A stretch of DNA of 7,344 bases, from NCBI GenBank assembly GCA_030148625.1, contig JASBTC010000040.1, forward strand, positions 1-7,344, written 5' to 3'. The DNA comes from Sphingobium sp. GTDB lineage: Bacteria > Pseudomonadota > Alphaproteobacteria > Sphingomonadales > Sphingomonadaceae. Below, piece after piece: positions 1-6,015 of this stretch (its first letter is position 1; each line of letters opens with the position of its first letter). A program made the position numbers and the translations under genes. Under the pieces are notes generated by a model. The model searched no databases. It was given only the letters and a program-made list of their open reading frames with translations, and was not told the origin of the DNA.

Positions 1-1
1 G

Positions 2-949
2 ATCATCCTCAATCCGGCGGGCGGGGCGATCTATGCGCTCAGCGTCGCGGACCTCCATGACCATCAGGAGCTGGTGGTCCGACCCGCCTGCCCGGCGATC
101 ATGGCGGCCGGGATCTATGCCGGGATGACGCTGCCCGACACCGGCCTGCCGATGCTGCTGCTCGATCCGGCCGGCCTTGCCGATACCGCGGGGATCATCG
201 CCGGCATCGGTGCCGACGAACCGGCCGAGGCGGTTGCGGCCGTCGACGATGCCGGCATCTCCATGCTGCTGTTCCGCGATCTCGACGGCACCGAGCGTGC
301 GGTGCGGCTGAGCGTGATCGAACGGATCGAGGACGTCGCGGGCGGCCAGATCAGCTTCGGCGCCGGGCGCCTGCGGCTGGCGGTGGAGGATCGCATCATC
401 CCGCTCGTCGGCCTGGATACGCTGGCGGGCCGTGACATGGTGAGCGTGCTGCGGCTGAACGACGGCGCAGTCGAGCTTGCCTATGCGATCGAGGAAGTGA
501 TCGATATCGTCCGCCTGTCGGGTGCCGTGGTTCAGGCGCGCAAGGAGGGGATCGTCGCCGGCGTCGCATTGCTCGACGGACGGCAGGTCGAGATTCTCGA
601 TCCGCATTGGCTGTTCGCGGATGCCGCGGGATCCGGCTCCACCGGTGTCGATCGGCCGCTATGCCTGCTTGGCGATCGCGACGATCCCTGGATACGCGAA
701 GTGCTCTGTCCGCTTGTCGAGGCCGCAGGATATCGCGTCGCCTTTGCAGGGGATGCCGCCACGGAGGAAGCGCAAATCGTGATCGCCAATGAAGGCAGCG
801 CCACCGAGACGCATGCGCCCAAGGCACGCGTGTTGCGCCTGCGCAGCGACATCGCCGTGCGTGATGCCGATCCGGCGAGCATCTATCGTTATGATCGTGC
901 CGGGCTGATGACCGCGCTTCGCGCCGGCCGCGTGCGGGCGGGGGATTGA
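2..949 (+). CDS. cheA: Chemotaxis histidine kinase CheA, C-terminal part (5' end outside window)
   Basis: The frame is open from the left edge (first full codon at position 2) to TGA at 947-949, giving 315 visible residues. CheA autophosphorylates in response to chemoreceptors and passes phosphate to CheY and CheB; its C-terminal P5 domain docks on CheW and receptors at the membrane. Visible residues 1 to about 62 are the end of a P5/CheW-like domain, with the typical string HDHQELVVRP followed by IMAAGIYAG and a LLLD strand. A second CheW-like module follows at about nt 257-628 (ISMLLFRDL, VIERIEDV, ILDPHWLFA). From about nt 653 comes a receiver-like tail (RPLCLLGDRDDPWIREVLCP) where the expected phospho-Asp strand reads QIVIANEG, so it looks like a pseudo-receiver. 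The Hpt, dimerisation and ATPase domains would lie upstream and cannot be checked. cheW starts 3 nt downstream. The family call is firm; the receiver reading of the tail is less certain. Confidence 0.9.
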   Translation: MILNPAGGAIYALSVADLHDHQELVVRPACPAIMAAGIYAGMTLPDTGLPMLLLDPAGLADTAGIIAGIGADEPAEAVAAVDDAGISMLLFRDLDGTERAVRLSVIERIEDVAGGQISFGAGRLRLAVEDRIIPLVGLDTLAGRDMVSVLRLNDGAVELAYAIEEVIDIVRLSGAVVQARKEGIVAGVALLDGRQVEILDPHWLFADAAGSGSTGVDRPLCLLGDRDDPWIREVLCPLVEAAGYRVAFAGDAATEEAQIVIANEGSATETHAPKARVLRLRSDIAVRDADPASIYRYDRAGLMTALRAGRVRAGD

Positions 950-952
950 ACC

Positions 953-1390
953 ATGCGGGCCCTTTACCTGATCGCCGAGCTGGACGGGCAACGCATCGCG
1001 ATCGAGGCGGTGCATATCGATTCGGTGGTCCATGTCGCGCATGTCACGCCGATCCCGTTGATGCCGCCGCATCTTCTCGGCCTTGCCGCGCTGCGCAGCC
1101 GCATCATCACGATGATCGACTGCCGCGCCGCGCTTGCCCTCGCGCCGGGCGCGACCGCGACGGTGCTGACGGCAGTGGTGGTCGAGGTCGAGGGACATCA
1201 ATATGGCCTGGTGGTCGATCGCGTCGAGGATGTCCGCGAGATCGACGGCGCGCCGTCACCTCTTCGCACGCGTCTGGGCGCGGGTTGGGAACATGCCGTG
1301 CGCGGCATGCTCGACGACGGCACGGCATCGCTGCTGCTGCTCGATCCCGCATTGATCGTCGCGGGCGCACCTCAGAATTTGGCTGCTTAA
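953..1390 (+). CDS. cheW: Chemotaxis coupling protein CheW
   Basis: A 145-residue protein, close to the usual CheW length, made of a single CheW domain. CheW is a cytoplasmic scaffold with no catalytic activity that links chemoreceptors to CheA P5 in signalling arrays. Recognisable pieces are the opening strand RALYLIAELDGQRIAIEA, the VVHVAHVTPIP segment, the LLGLAALRSRIITMIDCR block (matching the usual G-x-x-x-x-R-G-x-x-x-P-x-x-D-L-R region), GLVVDRVEDVREID, and the closing LLLLDPALI strand. The start ATG at 953 lies 3 nt after the cheA stop, with a purine-rich GGGGGA at about 940-945 inside cheA acting as Shine-Dalgarno. In place of the usual R-G-x-x-x-P it reads R-S-R-I-I-T, a modest divergence that suggests pairing with its own CheA rather than a generic partner. 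The position directly after cheA supports the identification. Confidence 0.93.
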   Translation: MRALYLIAELDGQRIAIEAVHIDSVVHVAHVTPIPLMPPHLLGLAALRSRIITMIDCRAALALAPGATATVLTAVVVEVEGHQYGLVVDRVEDVREIDGAPSPLRTRLGAGWEHAVRGMLDDGTASLLLLDPALIVAGAPQNLAA

Positions 1391-1461
1391 CCCCATGCTT
1401 ACGCTTTGCTCTTATCACGTGGTGGGTTTCGCGCCCCATCGGGCGGGGAGGGGTGGGTAAC

Positions 1462-1830
1462 ATGTCCAGAAAATGTCTCGTCGTCGACGATTCAAAGGTG
1501 ATTCGGAAAGTGGCGCGCCACATTCTGGAAACACTCGACTTCTCCGTGGACGAGGCGGTCGACGGCAGCGACGCGCTCAATCAGTGTATGGCGGCGCCGC
1601 CCGACGTAATCCTGCTCGACTGGAACATGCCGGTGATGAGCGGGATGGAATTCCTCCGCGCCCTCCGCAAGACCGACCTCGTCGTCCGTCCGAAAGTGGT
1701 GTTCTGCACCACGGAAAACGGCATGGGGCATATCCGCGCGGCGATCGATGCCGGTGCCGACGAATATGTCATGAAGCCGTTCGATCGCGAGACGCTGGAG
1801 ACCAAGCTTCAGATCGTCGGTTTCTCCTGA
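1462..1830 (+). CDS. cheY: Single-domain response regulator CheY
   Basis: A 122-residue stand-alone receiver domain. CheY takes phosphate from CheA and, when phosphorylated, acts on the flagellar motor or serves as a phosphate sink; it is cytoplasmic. All the hallmark residues are present: the acidic pair D9-D10 in VVDDSK, phosphoacceptor D53 in LLDWNMPVMSG, switch Thr at 83 (or 84) in FCTTE, and K105 in EYVMKPFD. There is no output domain. It lacks the Phe-Ala-Thr-Gly-type motif of the alphaproteobacterial stress-linked single-domain regulators, so a chemotaxis role fits better. The same frame is open back to 946, but that upstream part does not resemble a receiver and overlaps cheW. The ATG at 1462 is chosen because it starts the domain at the right point and has GGAGG at 1447-1451, 10 nt upstream. 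Whether it is the motor-binding CheY or a sink cannot be told from sequence alone. Confidence 0.92.
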   Translation: MSRKCLVVDDSKVIRKVARHILETLDFSVDEAVDGSDALNQCMAAPPDVILLDWNMPVMSGMEFLRALRKTDLVVRPKVVFCTTENGMGHIRAAIDAGADEYVMKPFDRETLETKLQIVGFS

Positions 1831-1840
1831 CCTGAAACGC

Positions 1841-2953
1841 ATGGTGGGCCGGACCCTCCGCACCGAGGCCCAATCGGGCACCCGCCCCGACGCACGGCCG
1901 ATCAGGTTGATGATCGTCGACGATTCGGCGGTGGCGCGGGCCGTGCTGGCGCGGATGATCTCTCAGGATCCGGCCTTCGAAATCGTCGATTCCGCCGCCA
2001 GCGCCGCGGAGGCGATCGCACGGCTGGGCAATCTGGCCGAACCGCTCGACGTGATCCTGCTCGATATCGAGATGCCTGGCCGCAGCGGCATCGCCGCCTT
2101 GCCCGATCTGATCGAGGGGAGCGGCGCGCGCGTGCTGATCGTTTCGGCGCTGGCCGACGACGGTGCGGCGGCGACCGTCGAGGCGCTGACCCTGGGGGCT
2201 GCCGATACGCTTGCCAAACCGGGAACGGGCAGTTTTGGCGGCCAATTCTCCGAGATATTGCGCGAACGGCTGTTGCGGCTCGGCCGTCCGGAAAGCAGCG
2301 GCACGACCATGATCGAGCGCTCGGTCGACATGCCGCGTCCGATTTCGCCCGCACTTCGCCTGCGCGCCGGGGATCGGCCGCTCGATTGCATCGCGATCGG
2401 TGCATCGACGGGCGGGCTACACGCCATCGCCGCGCTGTTGCGCGCGCTGCCGGCGACGCTCGACGTGCCGATCCTGATCACGCAGCATCTGCCGGCGGTT
2501 TTCATGCCGTTCTTCGCCGATCAGATGCAGACGCTGTCCGGGCGCAAGGCGCTTGTCGCGCGTGAGGGCATGCCGGTTCAGCCCGGACGCCTCCATATCG
2601 CGCCCGGCCATGCGCATCTGTGTGTCGAGGATCGTGACGGCCGGGTGGCTGTGCGATTGCTTCAGCACAGGACGGAGACAGGGTGTCTGCCGTCGGTCGA
2701 TCCGATGTTCTCCTCCATCGCGTCGGTTTATGGCGCGACGGCGGTCGGCGTGGTGCTGAGCGGCATGGGGCGCGACGGCAGCGCCGGCGCGCGCGACCTG
2801 GCGAGTGCGGGGGCCGACGTGTTCGCGCAGGATGTGGAGACGTCGGTGGTCTGGGGCATGCCCGGCAGTGTCGCCAAGAGCGGGCTGGCAAGCGCGGTGC
2901 TGCCCCCCGCCGAAATCGCGCATATCCTGCAGAAGCGCTGGGAAAGCGCATGA
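1841..2953 (+). CDS. cheB: Protein-glutamate methylesterase/glutaminase CheB
   Basis: A 370-residue two-domain response regulator that removes methyl groups from (and deamidates) chemoreceptor glutamates, resetting receptor sensitivity. The N-terminal receiver covers about residues 21-145: acidic pair D27-D28 in MIVDDSA, phospho-Asp D75 in ILLDIEMPG, Ser102 at the switch position and K126 in LAKPG. A linker of about 30 residues leads to the CheB methylesterase domain (about 182-367). Its catalytic triad is visible: S189 in GASTGG, H216 in TQHLP and D312 in GMGRDGS. About 20 residues precede the receiver. A later in-frame ATG at 1910 is rejected because it would remove the start of the first beta strand. 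The gene begins 10 nt after the cheY stop with no clear Shine-Dalgarno, so translation may depend on coupling to cheY. Its TGA overlaps the cheR start. Confidence 0.95.
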   Translation: MVGRTLRTEAQSGTRPDARPIRLMIVDDSAVARAVLARMISQDPAFEIVDSAASAAEAIARLGNLAEPLDVILLDIEMPGRSGIAALPDLIEGSGARVLIVSALADDGAAATVEALTLGAADTLAKPGTGSFGGQFSEILRERLLRLGRPESSGTTMIERSVDMPRPISPALRLRAGDRPLDCIAIGASTGGLHAIAALLRALPATLDVPILITQHLPAVFMPFFADQMQTLSGRKALVAREGMPVQPGRLHIAPGHAHLCVEDRDGRVAVRLLQHRTETGCLPSVDPMFSSIASVYGATAVGVVLSGMGRDGSAGARDLASAGADVFAQDVETSVVWGMPGSVAKSGLASAVLPPAEIAHILQKRWESA

Positions 2954-3798
2954 CCGCGAGCGCGAATGCGATCCGTGTGCTGGCCGGCCTGCTCCAGGCA
3001 CGCACCGGACAGCAGCTCGCAGCCAGCCGGATCTGGCGGATCGAGATATCGCTGAAGCCGGTGTTGCGCGAATGCGGATTCGACTCGATCGATGCGCTCG
3101 CCGCCGCCGTGGTGTCGGATCGCGAGAGCGGCCTTGCCGATATCGTGGTCGATGCGCTGCTCAACAACGAGACCTATTTCTTTCGCGATCATACCGTGTT
3201 CCGGCTGCTCGACGGTCCCGCGCTCGACATGATCCGCGCGGCGCGCGAGCCGCGACGGCGGCTGCGCATCTGGTCGGCGGGCTGTTCGACGGGGCAGGAA
3301 ACCTATTCGCTTGCGATCATGCTCGCCGACGCCACCGAGCGCTGGTCGGGATGGACGATCGACATTCTCGGCACCGATGTCTCGCGAGATGCGGTCGAGC
3401 GTGCGGGCCGGGGCGTGTTTTCCCAGTTCGAGATCCAGCGCGGCCTGCCGGTCCGCTCGATGCTGCGCTGGTTCGACCAGAGCGGCGAAAGCTGGACCGC
3501 AAAGCGCGAACTCAGACGGATGATCCGCTTCGAGCGTCACAATATCCTCGATCGTCCGCCTCAGCCGGCCCATTTCGACCTGATCCTGTGCCGCAACGTC
3601 CTGCTCTATTTTCCGCTGGAGGCACGCACGGCGGCGTTCGATCGCCTGTCCACGGCGATCGTGCCCGACGGGGTGCTGATGCTCGGCGCGGGCGAGACCG
3701 TGCTTGGCCAGACCGGCAAATTCGCCACCGAGCGCACGTTGCGCGGGCTTTACCGCCCAACCCCGGGCAATCCCCACCAATCGCACCGCGCGGCCTGA
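2950..3798 (+). CDS. cheR: Chemotaxis protein methyltransferase CheR
   Basis: A 282-residue S-adenosylmethionine-dependent methyltransferase that methylates glutamates in chemoreceptor signalling domains, opposing CheB. Residues 1 to about 75 form the small helical CheR N-domain and end in the signature NNETYFFRD (72-80). The Rossmann methyltransferase domain follows: WSAGCSTGQETYS (108-120) is the SAM-binding loop, GTDVS (141-145) carries the ribose-binding acidic residue, FERHNILD (194-201) lies before the core, and LILCRNVLLYF (211-221) is the family motif. Length is typical of a CheR without TPR repeats. The frame is open further upstream, but the ATG at 2950 makes an ATGA overlap with the cheB stop and places the N-domain correctly, so it is preferred. 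Translational coupling gives matched amounts of the two adaptation enzymes. It appears to be the last gene of the operon. Confidence 0.95.
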   Translation: MTASANAIRVLAGLLQARTGQQLAASRIWRIEISLKPVLRECGFDSIDALAAAVVSDRESGLADIVVDALLNNETYFFRDHTVFRLLDGPALDMIRAAREPRRRLRIWSAGCSTGQETYSLAIMLADATERWSGWTIDILGTDVSRDAVERAGRGVFSQFEIQRGLPVRSMLRWFDQSGESWTAKRELRRMIRFERHNILDRPPQPAHFDLILCRNVLLYFPLEARTAAFDRLSTAIVPDGVLMLGAGETVLGQTGKFATERTLRGLYRPTPGNPHQSHRAA

Positions 3799-3854
3799 GC
3801 GAACCGATCCCGGATGCGCCGGCATCTTCGAGCCCGCGCATGATTCATTCGATT

Positions 3855-3878
3855 CGGTGGCGCGAAGCGCTTCCACCG
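3855..3878 (+). repeat. Inverted repeat between cheR and the transporter gene
   Basis: A 6-bp arm CGGTGG (3855-3860) and its complement CCACCG (3873-3878) enclose 12 nt. The region also contains a perfect 10-bp palindrome GAAGCGCTTC (3864-3873). It lies in the 96-nt gap after cheR and before the transporter start. It could act as a weak terminator for the chemotaxis operon, but no T-run follows it, and it could equally be an operator-like palindrome or chance in GC-rich DNA. Confidence 0.25.
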
Positions 3879-3894
3879 CGCGACATCAGCCTTT

Positions 3895-4809
3895 ATGGCC
3901 TCGGATGTGACTGCCCCGGCCCCGATCCGCTTCGGCACCCGCGACCTGCTCGTCGCGGCGATGATGAACGTCCTGTGGGGGCTCAACATCATCGCCGTGA
4001 AAATGGGCGTGGAGGCGACCGGGCCGTTCACCGCCGCCGCGCTGCGCCAGGCGATAGTCTTCATCGTCTGCGCGTCCGCGCTCCGGATCGTGCCGGGGCG
4101 GATGCGTGAGCTGATCGGCCTGGGTCTGCTGTCGGGCGGCATCTTCTACATGTTCGTCAATGCGTCGTTGTTCGTCGCCGACAATGTCAGCGCGCTTGCC
4201 ATTGCCGGACAGGTCGGCGTTCCCTTTTCAATGATCCTGGCCGTGATCTTCCTGGGCGAACGCATCCATTTCATACGGATGGCGGGCATGGGGCTCGCCT
4301 TTCTGGGGGTGTTGCTGCTGGTGTTCGACCCGGCGGCCGGACGCGAGATCCCGGGCATGCTGCTGACGGCGGCAGGCAGCTTCATCTGGGCGGTCTCGTC
4401 ACTGATCCAGCGCCGACTGCGCGGTGTTCCCGTGCTGACCATCTATGCCTGGATGGGATTGGTCGGCACCATCACGCTGGTGCCGGTGTCACTGGTGTTC
4501 GAGCCCGAGACAGTTCGGGCATTGCCGGATCTCCGGCTCGGCGATTTCGGCTGGATCGCCTTTTCGGCGATCGGCTCGACCATCGGCGGCCATGGCGCGA
4601 TGTCGTGGCTGCTTCAGCGCCATGCGGTCAGTGCGGTGGTTCCTCTGACGCTCGCGGCGCCGGTGATTTCTGTGGTCGTCGCGTCGCTTTTCTTTGCCAC
4701 GCCGCTGACGCCGCTTATGATCGCGGGCGGCGTCGTCGCGCTGGTCGGCGTCGCGATCGTCACGATCCGTACCGCGCGCGTGCATGAAGGGGGAGGCAAG
4801 GCAGTTTGA
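3895..4809 (+). CDS. EamA/DMT superfamily transporter
   Basis: A 304-residue inner-membrane protein with two EamA repeats of about five transmembrane helices each (about residues 16-145 and 153-292), the standard length and layout of the drug/metabolite transporter superfamily. Helix 1 has the characteristic WGLNIIAVKMG string. The first repeat ends its fourth helix with the conserved Gly-Glu-Arg (IFLGERI, 118-124), followed by the amphipathic GMGLAFLGVLLLVF helix. In the second repeat the matching spot reads FFATPLTP, so the usual Gly-Glu is lost there. Members export amino acids, metabolites or drugs; the substrate cannot be read from sequence. ATG at 3895 is the first start in frame after the gap and leaves a short cytoplasmic N-terminus; no clear Shine-Dalgarno precedes it. 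The stop overlaps the start of the amidase gene, suggesting co-expression. Confidence 0.88.
   Translation: MASDVTAPAPIRFGTRDLLVAAMMNVLWGLNIIAVKMGVEATGPFTAAALRQAIVFIVCASALRIVPGRMRELIGLGLLSGGIFYMFVNASLFVADNVSALAIAGQVGVPFSMILAVIFLGERIHFIRMAGMGLAFLGVLLLVFDPAAGREIPGMLLTAAGSFIWAVSSLIQRRLRGVPVLTIYAWMGLVGTITLVPVSLVFEPETVRALPDLRLGDFGWIAFSAIGSTIGGHGAMSWLLQRHAVSAVVPLTLAAPVISVVVASLFFATPLTPLMIAGGVVALVGVAIVTIRTARVHEGGGKAV
4787..4796 (+). promoter_or_regulatory. Strong ribosome binding site that fixes the TTG start of the amidase
   Basis: The purine run AAGGGGGAGG ends 9 nt before TTG at 4806-4808 and lies inside the transporter's last codons. There is no ATG or GTG at that distance, and the TTG overlaps the upstream TGA as TTGA. 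This supports a non-ATG start and translational coupling of the two genes. Confidence 0.65.
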
Positions 4810-5504
4810 TCGATACGCCATCTGCCAATTTTCCGTCCCCCAATTTCGACGAGCGGGCCGCGCCGGTTTCGATGATCGTGCTCCATTATACCGGCATGAC
4901 CGATGCCGAAGTGGCGATTGCCCGACTCACCGATCCCGGCGCCAAGGTGTCGGCGCATTATCTGGTCGACGAGGATGGCCGCCTGGTCAGCATGGTCGCG
5001 GAGGACAAGCGCGCCTGGCATGCCGGGCGCTCGCATTGGCGCGGCATCACCGACATCAACAGCATCAGCATCGGCATCGAGATCGTCAATCCGGGGCATG
5101 ATCATGGCTATCGCCCTTTTCCGGATGCGCAGATCGAGGCGCTGATCCCGCTCGTCGCCGATATCAAGGACCGTTATGCGATCACGCGCGGCAACGTCGT
5201 GGGGCATTCGGATATCGCACCGACGCGCAAGCGCGATCCGGGCGAACTGTTCCCATGGGGCCGGCTCGCGCGGTTGCGGCTCGCCCTGCCGCGCCCGACC
5301 CGCAATCTGCTCGACCCCGAATGGTCCGATGCCGGATTCCTGCTCGCGCTGGAACGCTTCGGTTATGAGGTTGCCGATCCGCTGGCGGCCGTGGTGGCCT
5401 TTCAGCGACGCTTTCGTCCGGAACTGATCGACGGCGAGATCGACGGCGAATGCCGGGCGATCCTGCTCGCCTTGCTCCTGCCCCAGCCGCAAGGGGACGA
5501 TTGA
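4806..5504 (+). CDS. N-acetylmuramoyl-L-alanine amidase, Amidase_2 family (AmpD/AmiD type), with C-terminal PG-binding-like segment
   Basis: A 232-residue zinc amidase that cleaves the bond between N-acetylmuramic acid and L-alanine in peptidoglycan or muropeptides. The Amidase_2 domain spans about residues 15-155. Probable zinc ligands are H27 in VLHYTG, H134 in VGHSDIAP and D144 in RKRDPG; K142 and E92 (IGIEIVN) match the family's catalytic residues. Other family marks are SAHYLVDEDG and AWHAGRSHW. Residues about 175-225 resemble a helical PG_binding_1 module (FLLALERFGYEV, VVAFQRRFRP), the arrangement seen in E. coli AmiD. Unlike AmiD, no signal peptide or lipobox is visible: the N-terminus is polar and proline-rich. 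A cytoplasmic, AmpD-like role in recycling is therefore possible. The TTG start is chosen for the strong upstream ribosome site and the TTGA overlap with the transporter stop. The substrate (polymer or recycled muropeptide) is not decided by sequence. Confidence 0.9.
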   Translation: MIDTPSANFPSPNFDERAAPVSMIVLHYTGMTDAEVAIARLTDPGAKVSAHYLVDEDGRLVSMVAEDKRAWHAGRSHWRGITDINSISIGIEIVNPGHDHGYRPFPDAQIEALIPLVADIKDRYAITRGNVVGHSDIAPTRKRDPGELFPWGRLARLRLALPRPTRNLLDPEWSDAGFLLALERFGYEVADPLAAVVAFQRRFRPELIDGEIDGECRAILLALLLPQPQGDD

Positions 5505-5544
5505 TACGCCATCGCGAGGATGCGGCCTTTCCCGCATTGCATGC

Positions 5545-5579
5545 TGGTATGCGCTCCACATCGCGACTATAGCGCCCCG

Positions 5580-5580
<1 letters not shown>
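5545..5580 (+). promoter_or_regulatory. Putative rnpB promoter (-10 element)
   Basis: TATAGC at 5568-5573 matches the -10 consensus at four of six positions and ends 7 nt before 5580, the base where the RNase P RNA's P1 helix begins. That is the expected distance to a transcription start. No good -35 lies 16-18 nt upstream (the sequence there is TGGTAT); a TTGCAT at 5537-5542 is too far away. The 75-nt gap between the amidase stop and rnpB shows nothing else. Confidence 0.4.
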
Positions 5581-5953
<373 letters not shown>

Positions 5954-5960
5954 CGATTTG

Positions 5961-6002
5961 ACGATCCCGCGCGGCCTGACTTGCCAGACGCGGCGGGATC
6001 GT
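5961..6002 (+). terminator. Large hairpin after rnpB, possible terminator or kinase leader structure
   Basis: A perfect 10-bp inverted repeat, ACGATCCCGC (5961-5970) and GCGGGATCGT (5993-6002), can be extended inward by GCG/CGC with a one-base bulge. It starts 8 nt after the RNase P RNA and ends 13 nt before the histidine kinase ATG. Position suggests termination or 3'-end processing of rnpB, but the following bases (TACCAACCGTTCC) contain no U-run, so it is not a classical intrinsic terminator. It may also lie in the kinase mRNA leader. Confidence 0.45.
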
Positions 6003-6015
6003 TACCAACCGTTCC

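Noticed and set aside
1416..1421. CACGTG palindrome in the cheW-cheY gap as a possible operator
   Set aside because: A single 6-bp palindrome with no extended symmetry or second copy is expected by chance.
946..1461. In-frame upward extension of the cheY frame to an ATG at 946, giving a 294-residue protein
   Set aside because: The extra N-terminal part is arginine-rich out-of-frame reading of cheW with no domain resemblance; CheW in the other frame is a full, recognisable protein and cheY has its own ribosome site.
2683..2949. In-frame upward extension of cheR to 2683
   Set aside because: It overlaps the catalytic Asp region of cheB out of frame and has low-complexity arginine-rich sequence; ATG at 2950 gives the normal CheR N-domain.
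2728..3876. Long minus-strand reading frame of 382 codons opposite cheR
   Set aside because: GC-rich DNA leaves antisense frames open; the product resembles no family and cheR on the + strand is unambiguous.
2805..4109. Plus-strand reading frame of 434 codons spanning cheR and the start of the transporter
   Set aside because: It is the +1/+2 shadow of two well-identified genes, with arginine/alanine-rich low-complexity product.
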